64,000 nucleotides of DNA, from contig NZ_JXJX01000003.1 of NCBI RefSeq assembly GCF_002441715.1, positions 2,849 to 66,848 on the forward strand, read 5' to 3'. The translations under genes were made by a program, and so were the position numbers. Shown here one piece after another: positions 1-5,970 of the stretch (its first letter is position 1; each line of letters starts with the position of its first letter). Origin of the DNA: Pseudolactococcus plantarum. GTDB lineage: Bacteria > Bacillota > Bacilli > Lactobacillales > Streptococcaceae. The notes beneath the pieces were generated by a model. It did no database searches. It was not told where the DNA came from and saw only the letters and a list, made by a program, of their open reading frames with translations.

Positions 1-346
1 GATAGGGAAGATTTAAACTGTCAATAATTTTTTGATAATTTGTCTCTGGTGTAAATTCATATTTTTCATCTAGTAATTTCATGACTCCTTGTATCATATA
101 TTTGTTGGCTTCAAATTCTAGGTTATCGTTTTGAAAATGATTTGTGATATATTTGTCACAATCTCCATTAAGAAAGTGGGCTGTCTCGTGTAATAATGTG
201 AGTGAAGTTTCTATTTTGTTTAATCTTTCGTCTATAAAGAGAATAGGTTTGTCATCTTCTATTCCAAAAAAGCCGTAACCGTCAAAAAAACCGTACTCAA
301 TATCTATGCCTAGCTCTTTAATTTTTCTAGTGATTTTTTTGAGCAT
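1..346 (-). CDS. ImmA/IrrE-family metallopeptidase, partial (cut by window edge)
   Basis: This is the first 115 residues of a leftward gene that runs off the window. It contains HETAH at about residues 53-57, the HExxH zinc-binding motif of the ImmA/IrrE family (DUF955). In ICEBs1, ImmA cleaves the repressor ImmR to induce the element. The ATG at 344-346 begins one base after the stop codon of the HTH regulator, so the two are co-transcribed and probably translationally coupled. By analogy the protease would inactivate that regulator after DNA damage or another signal; this is inference from family and arrangement. Confidence 0.85.
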   Translation of the reverse strand, partial: MLKKITRKIKELGIDIEYGFFDGYGFFGIEDDKPILFIDERLNKIETSLTLLHETAHFLNGDCDKYITNHFQNDNLEFEANKYMIQGVMKLLDEKYEFTPETNYQKIIDSLNLPY

Positions 347-347
347 A

Positions 348-695
348 TTATTTATTTTCTTGTTGCTCTCGTTCTCTTTGCCTTCTTTTTAAAATTTCTC
401 TTATGACTTCACGGTCTGAGTCAGTCATAGGTTTACCGTCAAAAGACCTTACAGTATCAAGTGTTTTATTTAAGTCAGTTTCTAAAGTTCTGCTTTTAAT
501 ATCTGTATTACCTAAAAGGTAATCAGTTGAAACATTGAAAAAGTCTGCTAGTGTTTCTAAACTTTTAGAGCTTGGTTGAGTTCTTTGTGCTTCCCATTGT
601 GCATAACTACCACGGCTGATGTTTAGTTTTTCTGCTATTTTTTGTTGTGTTAGATTTTGTTCTTTTCTTAAAGATTTTAACCTTTCAGCAAACAT
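348..695 (-). CDS. Cro/CI-type HTH repressor (ImmR-like)
   Basis: A 115-residue protein with an N-terminal helix-turn-helix of the Cro/CI family (residues ~5-60, with LTQQKIAEKLNISRGSYAQW in the recognition region) and a short charged C-terminal tail. Size and pairing with an HExxH protease match the ImmR-ImmA switch of ICEBs1 and related elements. The ATG at 693-695 is preceded by GGAGG seven bases upstream. It is divergent from a strong rightward promoter that carries two GTAGTT-N4-AACTAC palindromes, its likely operators. It should repress rightward transcription of the element and probably its own gene. Family assignment is firm; operator assignment is inferred. Confidence 0.9.
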   Translation of the reverse strand: MFAERLKSLRKEQNLTQQKIAEKLNISRGSYAQWEAQRTQPSSKSLETLADFFNVSTDYLLGNTDIKSRTLETDLNKTLDTVRSFDGKPMTDSDREVIREILKRRQREREQQENK

Positions 696-718
696 TATTT
701 ATCCTCCAAAAAAATTAT

Positions 719-747
719 TTAATATTTTTATCAAAAGTAGTTGACAA
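719..747 (-). promoter_or_regulatory. Leftward promoter of the HTH repressor gene
   Basis: On the minus strand TTGTCA (747-742) and TATTAA (724-719) are spaced by 17 bases, upstream of the GGAGG and ATG of the repressor. The -35 box lies inside operator 1, so the repressor could control its own synthesis. Confidence 0.6.
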
Positions 748-752
748 ACTAC
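737..752. promoter_or_regulatory. Operator 1, GTAGTT-N4-AACTAC
   Basis: A perfect 6-bp inverted repeat with a 4-base spacer, overlapping the -35 boxes of both divergent promoters. The same palindrome recurs at 776-791. Probable binding site of the adjacent HTH repressor. Confidence 0.7.
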
Positions 753-769
753 AAAAATGGTTATATACT
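741..769 (+). promoter_or_regulatory. Rightward promoter, TTGACA-17-TATACT
   Basis: TTGACA (741-746) and TATACT (764-769), 17 bases apart, form a near-consensus sigma-A promoter pointing into the element. Its -35 overlaps that of the leftward promoter and operator 1; operator 2 covers the expected start point near 776. This is the best candidate for the main regulated promoter of the element. Confidence 0.8.
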
Positions 770-773
770 TAGA

Positions 774-793
774 TTGTAGTTAAGTAACTACAA
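774..793. promoter_or_regulatory. Operator 2, TTGTAGTT-N4-AACTACAA
   Basis: A perfect 8-bp inverted repeat with a 4-base spacer, sharing the GTAGTT/AACTAC core with operator 1. Centre-to-centre distance is 39 bp. It lies over the predicted transcription start of the rightward promoter. Confidence 0.7.
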
Positions 794-795
794 AA

Positions 796-1370
796 CCTCT
801 TGAAACAAAAGGCTACTTATTATAATATAAATAGCCGATTGGTTCAAGAAACACTATTCAAAGATTAGCTTGTAGGTCTTGATTATTTATCCTGCAAAGG
901 AGACAAAACAAAAATCAAGTCATACAAAAATCAAACTTTGAATAATTGAACTTTGAAAAATAAATCATAATCATTGAGATAATGACCTACAATCAAATAA
1001 TAAAACTTACACACTTTTATTATAACTGATTGTATAGCCGTTGTCAAAATGATGATGGCGGTGGAACCGTAAAAAGCCCATAGGGGATTGTAGAGTCCTC
1101 AGAACACTGCATAGACTTAGTGAGCCAAGACCTTGAAAAAGTGAGCCACAAAGTAAATCTCGGTCTATGTAGTAAACCTGTCTAACAAAGGAACGCATGG
1201 CGCTCGAAAAATGACTAAAAGTTTTTCGTATGAGTAAGATGTTAGCTGATCTATGAAAGTAGTTCAGCCTTGTATATAGCAAGTACAAACGGTGATAGGT
1301 TCAATTTTACTATGTCTTGAAAATGAAAGACTAGAGATTATATTGATTATAAATGTAACACAAAATATAC
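796..1370 (+). other. Long region without a convincing protein gene; probable structured RNA
   Basis: Between the rightward promoter and the terminator at 1371-1396 no ORF has a credible start and ribosome site. The stretch is rich in inverted repeats: TCTTGAA/TTCAAGA (798-804, 843-849) enclosing GGCTA/TAGCC (811-815, 832-836); TTGTAGGTC/GACCTACAA (870-878, 984-992), extended by ATTAT/ATAAT; ATTCAAAG/CTTTGAAT (856-863, 936-943); CATAGAC/GTCTATG around 1110-1170. AGTGAGCCA occurs twice 21 bp apart (1119-1127, 1140-1148). One five-codon ORF, MALEK, follows AAAGGA near 1197. Function unknown. Confidence 0.5.
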
Positions 1371-1396
1371 GGTATCAGTCATTCTGATACTTTTTT
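1371..1396 (+). terminator. Rho-independent terminator
   Basis: GTATCAG (1372-1378), five-base loop, CTGATAC (1384-1390), then six T. It would end the transcript from the promoter at 741-769 after about 620 bases, unless read-through or antitermination occurs. Confidence 0.75.
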
Positions 1397-1463
1397 AATT
1401 TTCGGATAGAAAGCACCTGCTGAACATCATACTATATGAATGTGCTTGTTTCTATTAAGTCAG

Positions 1464-1561
1464 GAAAACAATTATCAATGAGTACCAACTTCGGTATGTT
1501 TGTTTCTTTAGTGATAAAGAAAATAATTGTCAATGAGTATCAACTTAGATATGCTTGTTTC
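1464..1561. repeat. Two 43-bp direct repeats, 55-bp period, plus a partial third
   Basis: Copies at 1464-1506 and 1519-1561 share GAAAAYAATTRTCAATGAGT, then YCAACTT, then TTGTTTC. A fragment of the tail, TGCTTGTTTC, also occurs at 1443-1452, about one period upstream. Each full copy can fold a small hairpin: TACC/GGTA in copy 1 and TATC/GATA in copy 2, a compensatory change. Role unknown. Confidence 0.7.
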
Positions 1562-1572
1562 CTGTGAAAATG

Positions 1573-1641
1573 ACAATAGACAATGTTTGTCTGTTGTAAA
1601 CTGCTTATAAGTATTTTCCCAACTTTCCTTGTAAGTAGTTT
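1573..1641 (+). other. Two adjacent stable hairpins, candidate RNA or single-strand origin
   Basis: ACAATAGACAA (1573-1583) pairs with TTGTCTGTTGT (1587-1597) over 11 bp with one G-U pair. Directly after it AAACTGCTTATAAG (1598-1611) pairs with CTTGTAAGTAGTTT (1628-1641) over 14 bp with two G-U pairs. The G-U pairs form only in + strand RNA (A-C mismatches would arise in the other strand). No ORF is present. A structured RNA, or a single-strand origin used in rolling-circle transfer, are possibilities. Confidence 0.5.
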
Positions 1642-1678
1642 AGAGCAGATGAATTTAAAAACAAATAAACACGTTTAC

Positions 1679-1707
1679 TCACAAAAAGTACTCATTTGTG
1701 ATATAAT
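1679..1707 (+). promoter_or_regulatory. Promoter and operator of the toxin-antitoxin pair
   Basis: TATAAT at 1702-1707 with no good -35. An inverted repeat TCACAAA-N9-TTTGTGA (1679-1701) sits directly upstream, where a -35 box would be. This placement is typical of autoregulation by an antitoxin or toxin-antitoxin complex. Confidence 0.6.
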
Positions 1708-1731
1708 AATGTTAATTAAGGAGGGTATATC

Positions 1732-2040
1732 ATGACTACGATACAAATTTCTACAAGAGTTGACGACCAAATAAAAGATATGGCTCAAAAAGTTTTCGAA
1801 CGCCAAGGTCTGGATATTTCAACTGCTCTCAAAATGTTTATTACTAAAACAGCTTATGAACAAGAAGTACCACTATCTCTTAAAAATAGTGAAATAACTA
1901 CTCCTTATCCTAGTGATTGGTTTAATGACGAAAGGATAAGTAATAGAAAAAAGATTACTGATCTGGCTTTCAAAAATTCTCAAGTTCAAAAACTAGACTT
2001 ATCCAAAAAAGAAGATATAAAGGAATTTTTCAATGACTAG
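1732..2040 (+). CDS. RelB/DinJ-family antitoxin
   Basis: A 102-residue protein whose first ~60 residues have the ribbon-helix-helix pattern of RelB/DinJ antitoxins (MTTIQISTRVDDQIKDMAQK, then an LDISTALKMF helix). The C-terminal ~40 residues are charged and would wrap the toxin. AAGGAGGG lies just before the ATG, and an inverted-repeat operator overlaps its promoter. It overlaps the next gene by eight bases, the usual arrangement for a type II toxin-antitoxin operon. It likely stabilises the ICE. The antitoxin family call is firm; the pairing with a non-RelE-like toxin is unusual. Confidence 0.85.
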   Translation: MTTIQISTRVDDQIKDMAQKVFERQGLDISTALKMFITKTAYEQEVPLSLKNSEITTPYPSDWFNDERISNRKKITDLAFKNSQVQKLDLSKKEDIKEFFND

Positions 2041-2377
2041 AGATGTCAGAGAGCATAGCATTATGATTGCTAATTTAGCATATGACGAGGGCAGGGAATT
2101 TGGTTCAAAAACCAGACCTGCTTTTGTTTTGAAATACGATAACGAGATTATTAGTTATTACAATATCACAAGTCAATTTAGTTCAAAGTCTGATTACTAT
2201 CAATCTAAGTATTTTGAGATAAAAGATTGGGCTTATTCTGGCTTGAATAAACCGTCTTGGATTGATACATTTAAAATTAGGCAAGTTGAGGAAGAATATG
2301 TTGTGATAAATTTTGTAGGCTACCTATCTTCAAAAGATGAAGCAAGGTTTATAGATTTTTTGACAGGTATTAAATAA
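2033..2377 (+). CDS. Probable MazF/PemK-like toxin
   Basis: A 114-residue protein starting at an ATG inside the end of the antitoxin gene. FGSKTRPAFVL at ~24-34 resembles the beta-strand segment (…KTRPALVL) of the MazF/PemK SH3-like fold, followed by an ITSQF segment and LNKPSWIDT (~71-79), which resembles the later loop and strand of that fold. It does not look like RelE or YafQ, the usual partners of RelB/DinJ. If correct it would be an mRNA endoribonuclease. Family assignment comes from short motifs only; a structural comparison is needed to settle it. Confidence 0.55.
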   Translation: MTRDVREHSIMIANLAYDEGREFGSKTRPAFVLKYDNEIISYYNITSQFSSKSDYYQSKYFEIKDWAYSGLNKPSWIDTFKIRQVEEEYVVINFVGYLSSKDEARFIDFLTGIK

Positions 2378-2431
2378 GTTGTTTTGACTAGAGAAATCTG
2401 GTCTTTTTTTGTTATTTAAATTGATAGGGGA

Positions 2432-2716
2432 ATGATTAGCTTGATTACACAAGAACAAATTGAAGAAAGTGAATACCTTAATTCAAAGGTAGACTATTGG
2501 TCTGCTGAAGTTAATAGTAGTCGGTTTTCAACATATCCTAACGGTTTGGTAGTTGAAAGAGTTAGGTTTAGCGAGGAATATCAAGAGGTAGAAAGACAGC
2601 TTAATTTTTGGTTTAGGAGATTGAGAGAATTTAACAGTACTTTGACTAATAAGCAAAAAAAGGAATTGAATACAATATTTAGGAGAAAGAGACTTTTAAA
2701 AAAAATACTGACCTGA
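2432..2716 (+). CDS. Unknown 94-residue ICE protein
   Basis: Not recognised. The protein is hydrophilic, with a predicted helical middle (EEYQEVERQLNFWFRRLREF) and a basic C-terminus (RRKRLLKKILT). AGGGGA lies directly before the ATG. Its last codons and stop form part of the first copy of a 24-base motif that recurs twice downstream; the ILT-stop ending recurs in the tiny ORF at 2757-2810. The basic tail might contact nucleic acid, but that is a guess. Confidence 0.6.
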   Translation: MISLITQEQIEESEYLNSKVDYWSAEVNSSRFSTYPNGLVVERVRFSEEYQEVERQLNFWFRRLREFNSTLTNKQKKELNTIFRRKRLLKKILT

Positions 2717-2732
2717 GCAAGTCATGAAACTG
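2709..2732 (+). repeat. 24-base motif, copy 1
   Basis: TGACCTGAGCAAGTCAT followed by GAAACTG. Contains the short inverted repeat TGAC/GTCA. Overlaps the stop codon of the 94-residue ORF. Copies 2 and 3 lie at 2803-2825 and 3352-3375. Confidence 0.8.
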
Positions 2733-2756
2733 TATTAACTTGTGGAGGTATAGAAA

Positions 2757-2810
2757 ATGTCAAACTGTTTTGGTTGGTTACAAAATATTATTTTTTCGAT
2801 TTTGACCTGA
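2757..2810 (+). CDS. Possible 17-residue peptide
   Basis: ATG preceded by GTGGAGG at good spacing encodes MSNCFGWLQNIIFSILT, a short hydrophobic peptide with one cysteine. It ends with the same ILT-stop and overlaps copy 2 of the 24-base motif in the same frame as copy 1 overlaps the previous gene. It could be a real peptide (signal or leader), or a degenerate remnant of a duplicated gene end. No export signal is evident beyond general hydrophobicity. Confidence 0.4.
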   Translation: MSNCFGWLQNIIFSILT

Positions 2811-2825
2811 ACATGTCATAAACTG
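2803..2825 (+). repeat. 24-base motif, copy 2 (23 bases)
   Basis: TGACCTGAACATGTCAT followed by AAACTG; one base shorter than the other copies. Overlaps the stop of the 17-codon ORF. Confidence 0.8.
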
Positions 2826-2921
2826 TTTAGCCATATATAAACGAGATTAATGACTGATTATATCACTTAAGGCTAGGACAGGGTCTTATATACTGTCTAA
2901 TAATTGAATTAACTGAGATTG

Positions 2922-2952
2922 AAAACAAGGTATTGAATATCTTGTTTTTTTA
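2922..2952 (+). terminator. Rho-independent terminator
   Basis: AACAAG (2924-2929) and CTTGTT (2941-2946) close a ten-pair hairpin including a G-U and a TAT/ATA inner stem, followed by a T run. It separates the toxin-antitoxin and small-ORF part from the genes downstream. The remainder of 2826-3082 shows no gene; TAGCGT, the CS-6 sequence of some single-strand origins, occurs near 2993 but without supporting structure. Confidence 0.65.
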
Positions 2953-3088
2953 GTGGCTTTTCTTAATGGTAAGATTATACGTTTACAATATCTAGCGTGT
3001 TTTTGGTTCAATGTATAGCAGGTTCAATCCCTGAAAGTTACATAAAATAAAAATTACGAGAGGTTAGATATATATAAAATGGTTGCTG

Positions 3089-3337
3089 ATGAAGAATAAA
3101 AAAATTGAAAACATGACTAGAAAAGAGATTGAAGCACTTAGTGTTGAGGAATTAAAAGACGGTATGAGGTCTGTTTTTCGTGAAGCTGAGAAAAAAAGAC
3201 GCTGGCAAGAAATAGATAATTTGGTTAAAAAAATAAATGGCTTTAAACCTGAGCCTATCAAAGAAGATGAGTTTTCATTTATATTCAATCATATTTTTAG
3301 TTCTTGGGTAAAACAATGGGAGGACGAGAATAAGTAA
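3089..3337 (+). CDS. Unknown small hydrophilic ICE protein
   Basis: Not recognised; about 82 residues, highly charged and helical (EEIEALSVEEL-like beginning, EKKRRWQEIDNLVKK in the middle), ending WEDENK. The frame is also open from a TTG at 3083, and another ATG lies at 3113. None has a good ribosome-binding site, so the start is uncertain. An ATG at 3079 in another frame encodes only six codons. Copy 3 of the 24-base motif follows 14 bases after the stop. It precedes the transfer operon and may be regulatory, but nothing in the sequence proves it. Confidence 0.5.
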   Translation: MKNKKIENMTRKEIEALSVEELKDGMRSVFREAEKKRRWQEIDNLVKKINGFKPEPIKEDEFSFIFNHIFSSWVKQWEDENK

Positions 3338-3351
3338 AATTTTGACGATAT

Positions 3352-3375
3352 TGACCTAAGCAAGTCATTAAACTG
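3352..3375 (+). repeat. 24-base motif, copy 3
   Basis: TGACCTAAGCAAGTCAT followed by TAAACTG. Here too a short frame ending TTG-ACC-TAA overlaps the motif, as in copies 1 and 2, although the larger ORF upstream ends earlier in another frame. Confidence 0.8.
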
Positions 3376-3460
3376 CGTGTCGTGAAGTTAAACTAATCAA
3401 ATGGCTGTGCTTCCAGTTCTTTTATTTTTGATTACAATGATTATTTTTAGGAGATAACAT

Positions 3461-3772
3461 ATGTCTGCATTAAAAACACTTTCAGTAAAGCTGGAAGAAA
3501 TTGTCGAGGATAAGAAGATTTGGATCAATCCTAACCCGACTAAACTCAAGAAAACTATGACACAACCTGATTTGTTAGTCTATAGTGCTAGTGGTTTAGA
3601 TGAGCCTAATTTCCGTGTGGTTGTACCTGCTAATAAAGGCTTTGTGCCTGACAGTCGTGTACAAGTGAAAGTGATCAAACCCAAACTAGGTGGCTTCATG
3701 TTTGATGAGGGTATTGCTGGTGTAAAAGATTCCGCTGTCATTTTTGCGGATAGTGTAGAGGAGATGAAATAA
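3461..3772 (+). CDS. helP: HelP-like helicase processivity protein (DUF961, YdcP/Orf23 family)
   Basis: A 103-residue protein recognised as DUF961, the family of ICEBs1 HelP (YdcP) and Tn916 Orf22/Orf23. HelP binds single-stranded DNA and helps the PcrA helicase unwind element DNA during rolling-circle transfer and replication. The PANKGFVPDSRVQVKVIKPKL stretch fits the family's OB-like core. AGGAG sits seven bases before the ATG. The final A of its stop codon is shared with the next ATG. It opens the conserved transfer operon, as in ICEBs1 and Tn916. Confidence 0.82.
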   Translation: MSALKTLSVKLEEIVEDKKIWINPNPTKLKKTMTQPDLLVYSASGLDEPNFRVVVPANKGFVPDSRVQVKVIKPKLGGFMFDEGIAGVKDSAVIFADSVEEMK

Positions 3773-4302
3773 TGGCAAAAGCAAAGAAAAAATATGGTCT
3801 TGATACTTTCAATAAGGAATATTCTGTTGATGTTGAAGCAACTTATGGCGGGTTAACTTATCTTGATACGATTGCTTCGGAACGGTTCAATTATGAAGAT
3901 ACTGAAACTGGTGCAATTTATGACAGTCAAGCTGAACTGGATAAAGAGCAACCTGATAAAAACTTACAAAAAGTTGAAAATACACATAAAATTGAGCAAC
4001 TCTATGTGCAAGTTTATTCAGAAGTCCAAAAAGACAATATGGACATTCGTGTCCCATTAGACTTTGATGACACTAAATTCAAAATGAATGATCGCGTCCG
4101 TTTGACTGGTAAAGTTATTGCTCGATTACAAACTGGCACAAAACGTGTTGAAGTGACTACCGCAAATGGTAGAACTCGTCAAGAAGTAGTGCCTGATTAT
4201 TATTTCACGGTCTCTTCTGAAGGCTTGGGAAAAGTAAGTGACCACTCAACTGCTCCTGCACCACAACCACCCAAACCAAAAGAAGAAAGTCAAAAGAAAT
4301 AA
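3772..4302 (+). CDS. Second HelP-like DUF961 protein
   Basis: A 176-residue protein with a DUF961-like core in its middle (YVQVYSEVQK … MDIRVPLDFDDTKFKMNDRVRLTGKVIARL, then YYFTVSSEG) and a proline- and lysine-rich tail (PAPQPPKPKEESQKK). Tn916 also has two neighbouring HelP homologues (Orf23 and Orf22), so this is the Orf22 counterpart. It overlaps the upstream stop by one base (taATGg), which suggests translational coupling. Expected role: single-strand DNA binding to aid helicase unwinding during transfer. Confidence 0.75.
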   Translation: MAKAKKKYGLDTFNKEYSVDVEATYGGLTYLDTIASERFNYEDTETGAIYDSQAELDKEQPDKNLQKVENTHKIEQLYVQVYSEVQKDNMDIRVPLDFDDTKFKMNDRVRLTGKVIARLQTGTKRVEVTTANGRTRQEVVPDYYFTVSSEGLGKVSDHSTAPAPQPPKPKEESQKK

Positions 4303-4329
4303 TCTTTGATTTTTAGGGAGTGGTGTTAA

Positions 4330-5919
4330 ATGAAATTGTTAAAACAGATTTTCTATTTTAGAGGTATAAAAATAGGCAAAAAAGAAAAAGTAGTATCAAG
4401 AATGACGGTTACTTTTTTACTTTTGCCTTTTTTGCTTTTATTTGGACTTTTGACTTATCTTTTATTTTCACAACTGATTTCAAATTTATATTTCTTACTT
4501 GTTTACTTTCTTTTTGTAGTTCTGGTGAGTTTTATTGGTACTTTTATTTTGTATCGGTTGCTTCATATCAAATTTTGGTTTTTTAAAAAGCTATCCAATA
4601 GAAGATTATTATATCGTCATTTGCTAGAAAATAAAATTTACTACGCTGTAAAACGTAAAGATAGAACAGATAAAATTAAACTACCTAATGTCTATCTAAA
4701 ACAAAATAAGTACACTATTGTGGTAACTTTTCAGTTAGAGGGTAGACAATTTCAAGATAAGTTTTTAAACATTGGCGGTGCTTTAGAAGTGATGTACTCT
4801 GCAGATATGATGGGTAGAATAGATGAAAAAGGCTATATTAGCTATGTTTATTCTGCGGACACTATCTTAGGTCGCATCTCAGCTAAAGATGTACGTGTGG
4901 TTGACAAAGGACTTATCCTTATGGAAGATGTCTTTTGGGACTTTGTGCATAACCCTCATCTGTTAATTGCTGGTGGTACTGGTGGTGGTAAAACGGTTCT
5001 CTTACGCTCTATTTTAAATGGACTGCTTAGAGAGGGTCTTGTCGAGATACTAGACCCTAAACAAGCTGATTTTGTTTCTTTAGCTGAATTACCAGTCCTA
5101 CAGGATAGGGTGGTTTTTGAAGTAGCTGATATGATTAATAAAATTATTGAGTTTAAAGAAAACATGGAAATTCGTTATGCGACAATGCGTCAACTTCAAA
5201 AAGAAAAAAATCAAAAAGAGCTAGGAAATTTTCAAGAATATGAATTGAAACCTGCTTTTTTGATCATTGATGAGTTTCCCTCTTTACGTGCTATGATGTC
5301 AGAAGATAGAGAAATGATGTTAGAAGCTGAGCGGGCTATGGGAGCTTTAAAACAGATTATCTTGAAAGGTCGTCAAGCGGGCTTCTTTGCGATTATCGCA
5401 ACTCAGAATGTAAAAGCTGATGATTTACCGTCCACCTTTAAAGATAATATCATGACACGTATTTCAGTTGGTCGTTTGTCTCAATTCTCATATGAGGTTA
5501 TTTTTGGAGAAGAAAACAAAAATAAATACTTTAAGTATATTGAACAAATTAATGGCGAACGTGTTTATGGTCGTGGTTATTATGGTGTATTTGGTAGTCC
5601 TGCTAGAGAGTTTTTCTCTCCTGAATTGCCTGATGTTAAAGAATTTTCATTTTATGATGAGTTTGAAACTTTAGAAAGACTTGATTTAGAATTTAATAAA
5701 CAAGATGTTGTGATTAAAACTTATACGGCTAAAGAACTATCAGATGAACTGAAACTTGATTATCGAGTTTTCAAAAAGTATAAGTCTGAGTTTGAAACGG
5801 CTGGTCAAGAATTTGATAAAACATTTAGTATGTCTGATTTAATTATGTTTGAAAGGGCAATTAGCTATAAGTCGAGTGGTAAAACTTACCAAGTAGCTAT
5901 TAGTGAAGCTATATTATGA
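4330..5919 (+). CDS. tcpA: FtsK/SpoIIIE-type coupling ATPase (TcpA/ConQ/Orf21)
   Basis: A 529-residue coupling protein that would bring the relaxase-DNA complex to the conjugation channel. Two membrane segments lie at ~25-48 and ~55-76. The FtsK-type ATPase domain has Walker A GGTGGGKT (~215-222) and Walker B AFLIIDEFPS (~308-317), followed by an IIATQN segment. The C-terminus carries a helical, HTH-like tail. Homologues are ConQ of ICEBs1 and Orf21 of Tn916. GGGAGTGG precedes the ATG. The oriT candidate lies directly downstream, as in those elements. Confidence 0.95.
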   Translation: MKLLKQIFYFRGIKIGKKEKVVSRMTVTFLLLPFLLLFGLLTYLLFSQLISNLYFLLVYFLFVVLVSFIGTFILYRLLHIKFWFFKKLSNRRLLYRHLLENKIYYAVKRKDRTDKIKLPNVYLKQNKYTIVVTFQLEGRQFQDKFLNIGGALEVMYSADMMGRIDEKGYISYVYSADTILGRISAKDVRVVDKGLILMEDVFWDFVHNPHLLIAGGTGGGKTVLLRSILNGLLREGLVEILDPKQADFVSLAELPVLQDRVVFEVADMINKIIEFKENMEIRYATMRQLQKEKNQKELGNFQEYELKPAFLIIDEFPSLRAMMSEDREMMLEAERAMGALKQIILKGRQAGFFAIIATQNVKADDLPSTFKDNIMTRISVGRLSQFSYEVIFGEENKNKYFKYIEQINGERVYGRGYYGVFGSPAREFFSPELPDVKEFSFYDEFETLERLDLEFNKQDVVIKTYTAKELSDELKLDYRVFKKYKSEFETAGQEFDKTFSMSDLIMFERAISYKSSGKTYQVAISEAIL

Positions 5920-5970
5920 GAAAAGAATCAAAAACAGGAACCTTAGAGCGGTGGACTTGTCTGTGGAACG

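Noticed and set aside
1007-1288. 93-residue leftward ORF in the ICE untranslated region
   Set aside because: No ribosome site, composition unlike a protein (many Arg, Ser, His, Phe from AT-rich antisense), and it overlaps the inverted repeats of the probable RNA.
1441-1561. CRISPR-like array
   Set aside because: Only two full and one partial unit, diverged, with short non-unique spacing and no cas genes; not a CRISPR.
3863-4060. ORF inside the second HelP-like gene
   Set aside because: Shadow frame within a clear gene, without start signals.
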